Below, one piece after another: positions 35,028 through 51,152 of a stretch of 64,000 nucleotides of DNA. This DNA comes from Talpa occidentalis (taxonomy: Eukaryota > Chordata > Mammalia > Eulipotyphla > Talpidae). The stretch's first letter is position 1. Each line of letters begins with the position of its first letter. The notes beneath the pieces are model-generated. The model was given only the letters and a program-made list of their open reading frames with translations, made no database searches and was not told the origin of the DNA. Location of the stretch: positions 94,862,083 to 94,926,082 of the forward strand of contig NW_023604861.1 in NCBI RefSeq assembly GCF_014898055.3, given 5' to 3'. A program made the position numbers and the translations under genes.

Positions 35028-35298
35028 GGAAGAGCCAAGATTTGAACCCAGGCAGAAAGGGTCCAGAGTCTGCTTCTTTACCACCCCAATATTGGTACCA
35101 ACCTTCTGGGTTTTGTGAGAATTAAAAAGAATGTTTACCAATGAAGAGCTTGGAAGGGGTCTGAGTACAGTACAGTTAGTCAGTGATTAATGTTCTCCTT
35201 ATGATGCTGGATTAAAGGCCAGTGCATTTAATATGTTACTGGTGGTCTATTCTGAGACCTTGTCTCCAAAAATGTTCGTTGCTTTATCTTCCCATTTA

Positions 35299-35562
35299 TT
35301 TATTTATTTATTTATTTTTAAGATTCATTTTTTATTTATACAAGAACCGGGGTACAGGCCAGATGCATGGGAGGGTGAGAGGATCACCAGAGACAGAGTG
35401 GGGAACAGAACAGGCAGACTGATGAAATATATTGCTGAGGGGGGCAGTGGGCGAGACAGGAGAGGTCTGCTCGCCATGTGGGTTGCATCGAACCGGCACT
35501 GCAGAGACTGCGGACAGCTCCACAGCACTGAGCTCAACCGCCTGCGCCACCAGGGAGGCCCC
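35299..35562 (-). mobile_element. tRNA-derived SINE
   Basis: Inverted head CGCCACCAGGGAGGCCCC at right, (TTTA)n tail at left. A 14-bp duplication TATCTTCCCATTTA is at 35285-35298 and 35563-35576. First subfamily. Confidence 0.93.
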
Positions 35563-35815
35563 TATCTTCCCATTTAATCAAAATAGATACATGTTTGTGT
35601 TAAAAATAAATAACAAATCACAGCCTCGGTACACACTGTAAAATCAAATTCCCCTGTTCCCACACTTCAGAGAGCTACTGGGCATAATACTATATTACTG
35701 CAGAATTTGACCTAACTGATGCAGCAGGTATGAGGTCAAATCTACCTCATTTTTAAGAGGTCATCTTGGTGTGCCAAACAGGCATGGGTCATGCTTTCAA
35801 TGAAAATCAAATCTC

Positions 35816-36113
35816 GGGCCTCCCCAGTGGCGCAGCGGTTACACGCTGGGTTGCGAGGCTGCCCGCAGCCTCTTCAGAGCCGGTTCGATTCCTGGTTGCT
35901 CCCCGGCCACCAGAGGAGGGTCCCACATGGCGCCGCAGACCTCTCCTGCCGCCCGCTGCTCCCCTCAGCAGTGTACTTCTGTCCTTCTGCCTATTCTGCT
36001 CCCCGCTCTGGCTCTGGTGAATTCTTTCACCCTCCCGCACTTCTGACTGTACACAGTGCATGTATAAATAAATAAATAAAAATAAATAAATCTTAAAAAA
36101 AAAGAAAAAGAAA
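35816..36113 (+). mobile_element. tRNA-derived SINE
   Basis: Starts GGGCCTCCCCAGTGGCGCAG and ends in (TAAA)n, ATCTT and an A/G-rich tail. A 14-bp duplication GAAAATCAAATCTC is at 35802-35815 and 36114-36127. Second subfamily. Confidence 0.93.
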
Positions 36114-36127
36114 GAAAATCAAATCTC

Positions 36128-39100
36128 TGCAAATTCAATTGGCTTCTAATTTTTAGCTCTGGCCAGCAAAGCAGGTGCCATTGGGGTCTGTGGGGCCAGT
36201 GCCTCTTTCTTGGAAGTTCAGATCCTAAACGGATATTGTTTAGGAGGAAAGCCTCATCCCCTAGATGAACCGGAGTTCCAGTTTTACTTGTGGAAGATCA
36301 CAAATTGATCCCGGGTTCTGGTAAGAGGAAACAGAATTTTAGAGAGGTCTTGGGTCAGTTTCTCAATATGGAAGGATAAGGAATTGCGAAAAAACAGAAA
36401 ACAAAGGGTTTGTTCAGGTGGAATGGTGGTTAAGAGCCCAGGTCCAGGCTGAGAGGGAGGGTAAGACAGTCCTCCAGGAGACTCGCCCACAAACACATGG
36501 CGGGTCATAGTGCCTTTGGGCAGGTCATAACGGTGGGCATATGTGCATCGGTGCCAGGCTAGTCACTTACTCAGTTGTTGACTTGTGTCACTGTCTTATT
36601 TTCTCAGGGTCTCATTGTGTCAGGTGCAGTGGTGAGATGGTGCGCTCTCTGCCCGCCCATGACACTGGTTAAGTTTACTGAGCCAGGTGCTATGCTTGGC
36701 ACTGGAACTAAACAGACATGTTCTCTGCTGCAGGGGAAGCTTGCAGTCTCCTGGGATGGCCAGAAAACAAACAACCCCCTCCCCTACCAAATTCAAAAAC
36801 AGCCCTGGGAAGTGCCAGCAAGGGAGGAGATCAGGTCCAGGCTGTCTTATTGGGAGGCGGATGGGAGGAGAATAGAGGCATCCGTGCTTCTTCCTCATTC
36901 CCATCCTGCAGGTTCTGCTTAAAAAGGACTCAGATGTAAATGAAAAATGCATTTCCCTGAGATTCATCAAGTCTGGCCTATTTTATTTACAAAACACATC
37001 AGGAGTTTATGCACTGCCTTCCATCCTCACTGCCACCTCCCAGACCAAGCATGGTCTGCTGAACAACAAAGCCGCTCCTCACTCTGAGCCATGCTCCAGG
37101 GAGCAGTCAGGAGAATCCTTTTAATGACAACCTGATTAAGTCTCCTCCACCCAAATCCCTGTTTCCTATTGTTCTGAGATAGTCCTTAATTCCCCCCTCC
37201 CCCACCCCCCACGATTCATGTGTGGCCTCTACCCCCTTATTCCTCAGTCTCCAAATACCAGCCCCACTGCCTTTGCCCATGTTTCCCCCCAGCCTCTCTA
37301 TAAAATCCATATTCCCAAAAGCCATAGAACCTCGGCTCAGGCCATCCCAGGGTCCCTACCCTTAACCCTTTACTTTACAAGGTTAATTTTTGTATTTAAG
37401 TGATAAACTATACCAATGTACAATATAAATGAACTTCAACCCTTTCTTCAAGCATCTGCTAGGCTGTTACTTCGCTGCCTGCTTCCTTAGCCTGGGTTCA
37501 TGCCCCTCTGGGTTTTGGTAACTTAGTTGGGATGCTCTATATTAAGATGGACTCGGCTGTATCACAGAGTGGAACGCAAAACTTGTAAACAATGTCGAGT
37601 TGAAATCAAATTATCGAAGGTAATTCCTCCCGGTTAGGGCTCCCCCCCGCCCCCAGCCCCCGCCAAGCCCCGGCCACAGATCCTAGTCTACTCTTCTAAG
37701 AGAACTCATGAAAGGTTTCGGGAGCTTGCCCTTCCTACAGGCTCTCGATCTCCGTTAACACCCTTCCTTCTTCCATAGCTCAGACAGAACCACGGGCGTC
37801 ACCCACTGCTCCCCCTTGCTTCACTCACTGCATAGGTGGCACCATCAGCACGTTCTGCCTGCTCTGCTCTCAAAATGGATCCAGAATTGGATCACTTCTC
37901 TCCACCCAACTGCTCCCCCAGGGCCAGACCTCATCTCTGCTGAATCGGGGCTACCCCAGAGTTTAACTGATTTCCTAGTTCCTGCTCATTGAATCTATTT
38001 CCAAAACACCGGCCAGAATAATCCTTTTAATGTAACGTAATCCTGGATAATGTCACTTCCCTGCTCAAAATTGATTAGATTTCCCCCCTTGCTCAAATCC
38101 CCAAAGTGCCCAGACTAGGTCCAAGTTGGTTATTCCACAGTCTTTGAGGTCTGCTTCTGTTGTCTCCAGGGAACAGGCAGGCACAACCCGTGCCTCAGGG
38201 CCCTTGTACTTCTCCGACCCTATCTGCAAAGCTCTTTACCTATTTACCCCCACCCAGAGACTCTTTCTTCCAAGCTTTAGTTTGAAAGTCTTTCTCTCAG
38301 TTTGGATGGCCTGACTCCCCAACCTCTAGCACAACTTCTGCTCTTTCCTGCTTTATTTTTCTCCATGACACTCCATCACTAAATATCATTAGGACACTGA
38401 CTCAGACTCAGAGTGGATCTGACATGGAACCTGAGATTTGGCATTTCTGCCCATGCTGCTTCTATTCAGTAGCAAGGATCTAATATACGTCAATTTTAAA
38501 ATTTGGTCCATTTTCTATCTTACCATGCTTGAATATATATATCCTCACTGTTGTGTTCTCATCTAATTAAATTGTACTTAACATTGATAGGTGCCTAGTA
38601 AACACTTGATGAGTAAATAAATGACGGGCCCTGACTTCCCCTTAAATTACCTCCACGGGGCACCAGTAGACACCCCACATCCTGGGAGTCCTACCTGCCT
38701 CAGCCGAGCTTCCCGGAAGCACAGCAGCCCCGTCTGTTGGCAGCCCAGCCGTCTACCCTCCCACTGGCATTCCAAACAGAACAGCAAAAGAGAAACACAT
38801 TTGGTTCACCTCTTACCTGGAATCAGCACCAGCTCTAGTTTACTCAGAGAACTTTCCACAAAGAGATGGAACTCTCACCTCAAGACTACCAGTCTTTGGG
38901 GTTGTGCATGTAGAAGTCCCGTGGACCCCACAGGGAGCAGAGGCTCACCAGACTAGAATCTCAAGGAAGATGCCCTAGCACCGGGTGCAAATTTTACTAA
39001 GGGCTCCAGGAGAAGAATCCCAGCGTCCCTGCTTCCTTACTGCTGCTTAGACTTGTGGGCCAGGCCTGAGTGCTGTGAGGTATGGAGCAGGAAGTCATGC

Positions 39101-40497
39101 CCCTCCCTTTCTCTTTGGCTGTGGGATTATCATGCCACGCGGCTTTCAGGGGAAACAAATCCAATTACAATTTCCAAGGTGATTTAGGAACACTTAAGTT
39201 CATCATCTCAGAGCACAATCAGTCTATAACCTAATCAACATTATTATATACCATTTGAAGTGTTTATTAGGGAATAATCTATAAGAAAATACACAATTCT
39301 TGCATTGTAAAATAGAGCGCACATGTAGAAATATGCACAGTACAAAAATTGACAGTGCAATGATTTATTACAAAGGATATGTCCACTGAGGTCAGTAAAT
39401 AGAACACTGCCCACAACAGAGAAATTTGGCTCCTTTCCCTCCTAATTTTAGCTTGTCCCTATGAGCTTGACTTTCATGGTAACTCCTCCTTGCTTTTCTG
39501 TGTAGTTTGTCACTTAAATAGATGAAGCAATTTACAATCTTCCCCAAGAAAAACCAGAATCCTGATCCCATCTAGGGGATAAGGTTTTCCTCCTGAAAAA
39601 TACTATTTTAGGATCAGAGCTTCCCAAGAATGAGGGCACTGGCTCCATAGAAGCCAATGGCCCAGAGCACTCAGAGCTAGCTTTACCTGTCTTTTGTTTG
39701 AATTTTATGTAAATGAGATCATCCTGCATATATTTCTTTTGTTCAACATACTACTGAATTTCACCACAATGTGTTCATTTTCATGGCTAGGTGGTATTTC
39801 ATACTATGAAAAATATATATGCACACACACACACACAATCACAGATCAATTATCCATTCATAGGCATTCTGAATATTCCCAGGCCAGGACCATTTTAAAG
39901 AACATCATCACTGAATATTCTTATGTACATCTCCTGTTGTAACTATAGAGTGTCTGCCTAGGAGTTGGAATTTCCATGTTATAAGGCATGCGTGTTCAGC
40001 GATATTAGACATACCACCACCAAAGCTGTCTCAGGAGAGTTGCTACCACTTTAAATCCTCCCTCAGAAGTCTGAGAACTTCACTTTCTTTCCAACACTTG
40101 AAATTATCACACTTTAAAATCTGCATGTAATTGCAGCAATTAAGATCTATAGACATTTCCCTGTTTACAATGATACTGAGTACCTTTCCTAACAGAAATT
40201 GGTCATTTGGATTTTTCTTTTGTGAAGTTCTGGTTGAGATCGCTTGACCAATATTCTGTTGCAATGCTTGCATTTTTCTTTATCTCTAATCTGCAAATAA
40301 GCCCTTTGCTGGCTTTGTGTGTTGTGGAGAGCTCCCACTCTCTGTCTTGCATTTTATTCTCTTGGTATCTCTCAATGGACAGACTTTCTTTATTTTAATG
40401 TTGTCATCCTAAGTAGATTAACTTACAAACTTGTAAACTTATATATTTAGTGCTTTTGTGTGTGTGTTATATTTAAAATCTATTTTCCTAACCTTAG
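36128..40497. other. Intergenic sequence with L2 relics
   Basis: Pieces resembling L2 appear at about 37.08-37.4 kb and 38.0-38.34 kb (CACTTCCCTGCTCAAAATTG, then CTCAGGGCCCTTGTACTTCT). An old L1-like stretch lies around 39.68-40.4 kb with a short CA repeat near 39823. The frames at 36575-36970 and 38621-38956 are not recognised. No gene is seen. Confidence 0.45.
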
Positions 40498-40586
40498 AGC
40501 AGTGTTTCTTTACTTTAGCACCACTGCCATTTTGTATTAGAGAACTCTGTTGCAAAGGCAGTCCTGTGCATTAAAAGCTAGTTAGG

Positions 40587-40853
40587 GGGGCCTCCCCGGT
40601 GGTGCCGCGGTTGAGCGCTGGGTTGTGAAGCTGCCCGCAGCCTCTGCAGCGCTGGTTCGATCCCCGGCCACCTGGTAAGGGTCCCACATGGCGCGCAGAC
40701 CTCTCCTGCCGCCCGCTGCTCCCCTCAGCAGTGTACCTCGGTCCTTCTGCCTGCTCTGCTCCCTGATCTGGCTCTGGTGAATTCTCTCACCCTCCTCCGC
40801 TTCTGACTGTACCCAGTGCTTATATAAATAAATAAATCTTTAAAAAAAAAAAA
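40587..40853 (+). mobile_element. SINE, first of two at the same target site
   Basis: Starts GGGCCTCCCCGGTGGTGCC (second subfamily) and ends TATAAATAAATAAATCTTT plus A16. It is flanked by AAAAGCTAGTTAGG at 40573-40586 and 40854-40867. Confidence 0.92.
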
Positions 40854-40867
40854 AAAAGCTAGTTAGG

Positions 40868-41147
40868 GGCCTCCCTGGTGGCGCAGAGTGTTGGGTACCA
40901 TATTGTGGGGCGGTCGGCAGCCTCTGCAGCACGAGTTTGATCCCCGGCCCGCCAGGGGGAAACCCACATAGCAAAGCAGACCTCTCCTGTCTTGCCCGCT
41001 GCTCCCCTGTCAGTGTATTTTGGTCGGTCTGCCTGTTCTGTTCCCCACTCTGTCTCTGGTGGGTCCTCTCACCCCCCGCGTCTCTGGCCTATACCCCAGC
41101 TCTTGTGTGCATAAATAAATAAATCTTTTTTTTTTTTTTTTTTTTTA
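40868..41147 (+). mobile_element. SINE, second at the same target site
   Basis: Starts GGCCTCCCTGGTGGCGCAG (first subfamily) directly after the repeated AAAAGCTAGTTAGG at 40854-40867. A third, slightly altered copy (AAGAAGCTAGTTAG) follows at about 41147-41160. Unusually the tail after TAAATAAATC is a long T run rather than poly-A. Confidence 0.9.
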
Positions 41148-41160
41148 AGAAGCTAGTTAG

Positions 41161-44100
41161 CAGCACCCCAGGCCTCTATCCACCAGATGCTGAGAGCAAC
41201 CCTCTTCCCTGCAGTCCTAGCCTACCCCAGCTTCCCAAGGCTCTTGCAGCCCTGAACTTAATCCTGGTGCGGAGCATTTCTAAGTTAAAGATATCATTTC
41301 CTCACTTACTTTTTGAATTATTTCTAAGGCTCTCTCTTGTCCCTCCAGCTGTCTCTGTGTCTACAGATTCACCTACTTTTCTGAGGCTGAAAAATCAAAT
41401 AGACAAGTAGAGTTCTTGCTGGCTTTGTCCATTTCATCCACAAAGGGAAACAAGTACTGCATAATTCCCATTTTGACATCTTTTAAAGGCATCAGAGCAT
41501 AAAATTTCTTGTCATCATTTATAATTGGTGCAATGAGGTTGCTGTAAAGCTTCTCTTAAAAAAGGAGCCACAGATGGTGCAGGCAGTTGAGTGCCACGCT
41601 GTGAAGCTGTCTGCAGTCTCTGCAGTGCAGGTTTGATCCTGGCCGGCCTGGGAGAGACACACATGGCGCGGCAGACCTTTCCTGTCTCCCCCGCTCCTCC
41701 CCTCAACAGCGTATTTCGTCAGTCTGCCTGTTCTGTTCCCTGCTCTGTCTCTGGTGAATCCTCTCATCCTCTGGTGCCTCTCATCTGGCCTGTGCCCTGG
41801 TTCTTGTATAAATAAATACATCTAAAAAAAAAAAAAAGGAGCCACAGATATTTTCCTCCATGTACAACTCCAGGTTTTCCCATCATCCTTCATTCTTGCC
41901 ACAATGTACCCAAAGATGAAACAACTCATATCCACACAAAGCAGAAGATAGAAAAGAATGGCACCTTTAGCAATGTCTGTATACTTGAAACCTTAAGTGT
42001 GAATAAGATTTTGCAAAGGGAATTTTATTTCACCTATAGGAAAAAAAAGATCAGTGGGTTCCATGGGGTATACTTGTTAGTCTGAAAAGAGATTCAGAGC
42101 TTTTACCCAAGATCAAGTGTACTATACACCCTTACCACTTTATCATCTTATAAGGCCTTTATTCAGAGAAAAAAAAAGTAAGTGGGTTCGGGGTCGGGAC
42201 AGCAAGATGGATGGATGTGTATTCCATCCGGGGTGCAAGCTCCATCTCTTAGCTTCAAAAATCCACTTAATGCAGTGTTCTCAGTAAAACAACAAAATAG
42301 CAAATATTAAACTATGAAAAACAGATACCACCCCAAAGCCCCTCACCCCCAAATTCCCAAACTTTGGGGGACTCTTGAGGTCCTTCCTTTGTTCACTCGT
42401 CTAGTTCACAATGAAAAACCTCAGCCTGTCTAAATTTCGCCCTCTCTTATTTGAATATTACACTGAAACCAATAATCTCTTTTGCAGACATTTTTGTTAC
42501 CCTCGTGATTTATTAATGACTTTCGCATCCTTTTCTGTGCACATCTCCCCTGGCTGAAGTGGCGGTTGATTTGACATTGTCCAGTCTCTTCCCCTGGGGC
42601 GTGGCCATGACGGGCCTCCCTCAGGACTGCTCCTGCTTCTGGGAAGCCGGTTGGAAAAGCTCTAGAACCACCCCATTGTGGGCTGGGACACACGTTGTGC
42701 CCGAAATTGAAGGAAATTTGGACTTGGGTGAATGTAAGATTGGTGAACAAGGTTGTTGCAGGCAGAGAGGTCAGCACTCACCTGGGGAAAGTGTGTCTAC
42801 ACAGGGGTGCCACTTGAGTGTGAGGTGAGGTCACTAACTGAAAAGAAGGGGCCTACAGGACTGAGGAGAGAGGAGAGAACATAAAACAGCTCTGAGAGTG
42901 GGAAACTTACTGGGGAAACAGGATGGGTTGGAAACAGAATGGTTCTCCTCCCCCTCTCTCTGCTCTTTGGGGCCCAGTGAGGTAGGAGGATTGTCTAGGT
43001 GGTGACCCAAACCTGCCGCAGGGCTGAGAAAGGCTCAACCCAACAAGGGTAAGGGGGGTTTATTACATGCAAGAGGATTGGGGGACCATATTTATATGGC
43101 TCTTTTTTTTTTATATATATATATATCTATTAAACAAACATGATAATGGGAACTGGGGGGTTTCTTTGCAGTCAGAGAAGGAAGGTACAGATATAGAAGA
43201 GGGAAAACTACCAAAGTGATCTGCTCTGTTCAGTCGCAGGGGGACGTTTTAGAGCTGCCTTGACTTAAACAGCTGATTTTCCTCCTTTCTTGAAGTGTTG
43301 TTTCACTTTGTTTGTGATATCACATGTATGTACCTGCGGCTAATTTTCTGGCCTTTTTTCTGCAGTGTCCTTTCCTACTTTTTTCCTCTCCTAAATGAAA
43401 ATTTCTTCCCCCTGGACTCCTCCATGGTTCCTTGAATACCTTCTGATCTTTTTTTAAAGGGGAGACATTCAACTCTATCCAGTCACACTAAAATCTAGTT
43501 AAAGACAAAAAGGGCTACGATGATTGGGGTGAGGAGGGTTTAGATCTATAGGAAGTGGCCTTTCTAAAAGAAAACTGGAAGCTACATAGGACATAAGGAC
43601 CTTTAATCACTTCTCATTGTCCTAAGGACAAACCCAAGGTTCTTGCCATGGATTTGGGCTATTGGGAGACTTCCTCTCTTCTAAGCGTTAGCTCTGGTGG
43701 CTCCTTATATAGTCATCTATAGAAAATTCCAGTTTGTCAAATAAGCAACTGCGTTCTTGCTTATGGACCTTTGGACATGGTAGCATCTCTGCTAGGAACA
43801 CACTTAGAAATGAAAATTGATCCTCTGTAGAAGATGGCTTAGATGTTGTTTGGTGAGGCTTTTCCCGAATGCCCACTCCCAACCCAATGAATTAGTTGCC
43901 CCTGCTCCCCTCATTATCCTTTGCCCCACTGTTGTACCCCTGGATTGTGATTGCCCTTCGACTTGTTGGTTTCCTGTTGGTCTGCCAGCTGTTGGTGAAG
44001 AGTGTCTTAAGTTCTTATTTTTTAATTTCATCCTGGCATAGTGCAGGCTCACAGCTGCTGCTATTTATTCATGCATATTATGATAATTCCACTTTTTCCT

Positions 44101-45750
44101 TGTCCAATTTTTGGTATTTTCAAAATTTAGTCAGCATTTTCCTCCCTGTATTTCTATTCAGTTTTAGTCCTGCTTTCATAGAAGAACCTTTGAAGATTTG
44201 TTCAAGAAGTGGGAAGCAAAGTAGGGCTCAGCTTCAGGGTCACCCAAGACATTGTAGGGGAAAAAAGTTTGTCTGGAACATTTTGAAAATGACATACATA
44301 AGCCACAGTGATTTCCTTAAGACTATCAACATCACATACCAATTTCCATGATTTTAATTAAAATTCTTCACAATATACTGTGTGTAGATTGATGCTCTGT
44401 TGTATATTGGTAACTTTATTGAACCTTGGCACCTACTTTACAATCATTTTCAAAAAATCACAGTACTTTGGTATCTTACTGAATATGCTTGTAGCCCCAG
44501 TGTTACTCAAAATAACCTCTGAAAAAGAATTTTGTCAACTCCAAAGATGAAATTTAACTGACCTTGTTTTGTAGTATCTGTCAAAAAGAATTTTTCTTGG
44601 AATTTTTAGAGAAAAGAGAATATTTTGTGTAAATAATTCATAGTCTCCTTGTGCTCTATTTTGGTCTCTTTTTATCAGCAGATTAACTATACTGAGAACT
44701 GAGAAAGTGTTACAGTACAAAATAGTCATTGTGAATGCCATGGAAGAACAGTTGATTTGAGGATCCATTCACTCACTTGGAGACTAGTCATATAATCAGT
44801 TATACATCTATAATATTCCTTACCCCATATTTGTCATTTTGTGCAAATTTGAAGAAAACCTATACAAGTCTTACCTTAAGGCAAATGTATCATTAGGTTT
44901 ATTTTTTTCATAGGATTAAGTAATCAAGGAAATGGAATAGCCCAATTTCTCTGTCTTGGTGCCGCCACATCAGATTTTTAGATTCTGATGGTCACTGCTT
45001 CCCTTTCTAGAAGGTCACAGTCTAAAATGGGAAGAGTCAGAGCATAGGCATGCTAATAAGAGCTGAGATGCTGATTCATTTTATCAGGAGTTTATTTTTC
45101 CCAGCTAAAGGTTGTATTTTTGAATAAAAAATGGGAAGTGCAGATAATTTTATTTTTGAAGTTCCACATCTTTCCCCACTGTGTTAAAAAATATTAACAA
45201 AAATAATTTTAAAGTTAGTAATTTAATATTAAAATAGGCATATAAATATAACATTGTAGAATGTAAAGTGTTTTCCTATCACAGAATCTTGTTATCCAAG
45301 GCATTTTAGAGAACAATCCTTTTAGTCATATTTGAAAATGAGGAAAATGAAGTCATGACTTCCCCCAAATCATATAACAACTTGATGACATAGCTAAGAC
45401 TAGATTCCCAGGCCATCACTTTTTCTACAACAAAACAATGATGTCTAAATATTTGATATGCTTTTCATATCAATCCTTTTCACAGGATTACCAGAATATA
45501 TAAAAGTACTGGCCAAACAGAATAATCTAATGGCATTTTATTTCTTAAAAATCCCTCCCAACTATTTGGAAAACTTGTAGTCATTTACACATTTCTATCC
45601 TAAAAAGTGGCTTTAAGTAAGAATAAGCAAGAGATTTTTACAATGGTAAATGTGATCTACCCAAGAGATCTTGTCTGATAATGACAAATTTCTCAGTTAC
45701 AGTTCTTTCAGCAGTTGAATGGGAACAGATCACTGACACAGAACAATAAA
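41161..45750. other. Intergenic sequence downstream of KRCC1
   Basis: Besides the SINE at 41575, I see a MIR-like relic near 45.3-45.45 kb and AT-rich unique DNA. The open frames at 42430-42828 and 43804-44351 are unrecognised. No gene is supported. Confidence 0.45.
41575..41830 (+). mobile_element. tRNA-derived SINE, slightly 5'-truncated
   Basis: Begins TGGTGCAGGCAGTTGAGTGC, missing the first few bases of the head, and ends TATAAATAAATACATCT plus A13. A perfect 17-bp duplication AAAAAAGGAGCCACAGA is at 41558-41574 and 41831-41847. Confidence 0.92.
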
Positions 45751-46341
45751 ATGTAGAAATTAGAACACTTTATTATAAACATTTCTAGAACAGAAATTGA
45801 CTTTTAGGATATAAACTTTGAAACTTAAAACTATATGTAACCTAAGCTTACTATTACTTAATGGATTTCATTTTCTACTTTCCAATTTAGAAAATACACT
45901 GCAAGTTAGATTTAACAAAGGGGGAAAAAAAAACCAACCTAAGTTGCTTCATAGAGAAAACTGATGAATATAAAAATACCTCCCCTAAATTAAACCAAAC
46001 CCAATCAAGAAATAGAGTCTGCAAAGCCTATTAAGCCTCTAATTTAAAATAAATGACCTCCCAAGGGGTAACTACTTCCACCATCATAGCAATTTGATGC
46101 AGAAAGAGCCACTTTCATTAAGGGAAATTACATTATATGTAAGAAAAATTGTAGCAATGCCTTCAGAAATGAGGAAAATGAATTTCCCTGCTGGAGAACA
46201 GTAGCTACTTCCCGTTCACTCGGCCTGTTACAAGTTTGAAGTGTCTGTTCACATGAGAAAAATGCTATGAACACAAATGTCATAAACCCAAGCTCCTCAG
46301 TACTTTTTCAATTTAGCCTTGGGAGAACCAACTGGAGAGAG
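45750..46341 (-). other. KRCC1: Probable KRCC1 3' untranslated region
   Basis: Minus-strand sequence following the KRCC1 stop. A minus-strand AATAAA at 45774-45769, about 570 bp downstream, is the likely polyadenylation signal. The limit is inferred from this signal. Confidence 0.5.
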
Positions 46342-47172
<831 letters not shown>

Positions 47173-48389
47173 TTATTCTGAAAAGTGTATTTCCTTTACT
47201 TTTGAAAAGAGCTTCACAAAACAAAAACAAAGATGCCCAAGCAAATTAAATCCTATGTCTGCATAAAGTTAAAAATCACACCATTATACACCAAAAAGGA
47301 GCACCAGAATGGTCAAATATCTCCCAGGTCACTCACAAGTAACTCTCCTTCTCAGAAGTGGGATGAAGAGGACAGGAAGGAGCTGACATAGAGGACTGTG
47401 TTATGGGACTGAAAATGTAAGGCATATAGGGATGTGTGGGTAACGGCTACACATGCATGTTGTGTGACCTGACCTGAAAATTGAGTAAGTTCTAAAGTTC
47501 TGACTCATTAGTTTTTATATATTGTTTTCTAAGAAAAGTAACAGATCATAGAAAAGAAACTTGATCTTTAAAAATCTTCAGTTTACTCAAACAAAACAAA
47601 ATAAAGAGACATACTCACCTAACTAGAATACTGTAAGACTTAATGATAAAAGGATGTTTGTAAAATATTTTGAGACTGCTGGAAACTAGAAATTCAGCTA
47701 TGAGATAAAACTACTCTTCGGTTTACAGGGTATGAGGGGAAAAAAGAGAGAACAGAGTTCCGTGTCTTCTATATAGGGCTTGGACTTCATTCCACCACTT
47801 ATGATTGGTGAAAAAAGCATTCTAGAATGTCTTTTGATTTGTTCTTTCTATTAAAGTGCTGATGGGAAGGGTAAGGGAGGAAATGGAAGGAAAGCTGAGA
47901 GGAGTAGAAAGGATGTAGAGAAAGTTTCAGAAGAAATATAAAATAGTTATTTTTTTATATTTATATAAAATAGATAATTTTTGTTTGACTATTGGGGGGG
48001 AGGTGAGCACTAACCCTGACTCTCTTCCCCAACTCAACTCCTGCATAAATACAAATAAAGCAGATAACATACTTATTAGGAATGACAATGCCCTAGGTAG
48101 TTTGGTGATATATTTTATCAGTAAAAATAGGGAGGCAGCATAACTCACGCAGGACTAAACATTCTTTCCCTTTAACAAAAACAAATATGCGTGACATAGC
48201 AGTCTGAGTCACTAATGATCATCTATCTCTTGTGGAAATTTGAGATCAGAAAGAAAGTCTAAATGAAGCCTAATTTGATGATTCAGAAAATTTAGCCCCT
48301 ATTCAACGTAAGTATAAAAATTACGATTAGCATAAAATAATGAACAAGAATTTCACTAAGTATGGGTAAAATATTTGAACAGACACTTC

Positions 48390-49586
<1,197 letters not shown>

Positions 49587-51118
49587 TTATCCGAAAACTC
49601 ATAAAAATCTAGTGTCAATTTCTTTCATTTTGCTTCCTATAAATTTCAAAGTAAAGCTAACCTTTTGAGCATGTATTTTACCTGGAGCAATAAATAATAT
49701 CTTATTTTAGAACCAAGTCACCACAAATATACCCCTCAGAATTGAAGATAGCATTAATGAATTTTGATATATTTAGCCTGAACTAAGAGTTTAGGAATAG
49801 CATTTCATTTGCTTTAAAATCAAAGTATCAGTTTCAGTAGAAATAATCCCATGATTTAGGATTTAGCGCTTTATTTTCAACCTACCTCATAGTGTGAAAT
49901 CCTCTGTGATTCAGACTACAGTATTACAACACATATACCTTCTACAAAAGGTATCTGTAAATAGTTCAGTTCATTCGATGTTATCTATGAATAAAATAAA
50001 GGAGGTAAGACAGATCATATTAAACATTTAAGGTAATACTTTAAGTTTTCGACTAGATATTTCATTATTCAAATATCAATTTCCTGCGTGCTTAAAAGGC
50101 TATTATTGTATTTGCTTTTTGCTCACTACAATAGCAATTTAAGCATGAAAACATTCAGTAAACCTCTAATGTTTAATGTGGTAAACAGAAAATGTCATTC
50201 TGAAGAAGTTAGTGTAGCACCAGCAGGAATCTGAACTTTATGAAAATGGTCTGGGGCACTAGTACTAAAAGGCTGGGCTAAGAAATCTCTAGCCTTGACA
50301 CTTTTGTGCTTTATCACAGAAAATCTCAAGAAATGCAGTCTATTTTCAGATAGTCACAGATTCTAGCTATACAATGAATGTCATCTTAGAATTATAGAGG
50401 AACCACAAACCATCTTTACCTGCAGTGGGCAACCACCCTCCACAGTTTGTACAAACATGACCACAAACAAGGGTCACAACAACAAAGCTCAGGTAAACCA
50501 CTCAAGGCTATAATTATATTTATATATTCAATGCCTTGGATATATTGCAGGTTTCAGATTACTGAATAAAGCAAATACTGCAATCAAGTCCCATTACATT
50601 TTTGTTTGTTTCCCAGTGCATGTAAAAGTCATATTTATGCTATACTATCATCTGTTGAGTATGGACTAGCACTATGTCTAAAAAAAGGACATAACTTAAT
50701 TGTGACACAGAGACACAATATGATCACATTACAGTTGAAAAATGGCATGACAGAATGGCTTGAGGCTGGGTTGCACAAATCTTCAATTTGTAGTTTTGCT
50801 GAAAGTGTTCCATACCACATGTCAAAATTACTACATATATAGTAAAAGTCTGCATTACTATCTAAAGCTGCTAAAATTTATTCTATAGACATTTGCTAGT
50901 TTATAAATATGTCAATCACAGAACACCAAAACTGTATTTTCTATGCAGCTATTTAATTGAATGAATCGGAGCCACACATATTGGCATAGAGAAATATCCG
51001 TGACATATTAAGGGGAAAAAACAAGATGTAAAACACCTTACTTATTGATCTATTGATTGTAAAATCTAACTTTAGTATAGAGACATTCAACATACGTACA
51101 CAACTACAAATTAAATAG

Positions 51119-51120
<2 letters not shown>

Positions 51121-51150
<30 letters not shown>
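51121..51150. repeat. (TA)n microsatellite
   Basis: About 15 TA units in AT-rich intronic DNA. Confidence 0.85.

Positions 51151-51152
<2 letters not shown>

Larger units (their letters stand above)
40498..41225. mobile_element. MER5-like DNA transposon relic split by two SINEs
   Basis: AGTGTTTCTTTACTTTAGCA and GCAGTCCTGTGCATT on the left continue after the SINEs as TTAGCAGCACCCCAGGCCTC and CCACCAGATGCTGAGAGC. Together they look like a hAT-Charlie MER5-type non-autonomous element. It has no coding capacity. Confidence 0.6.
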
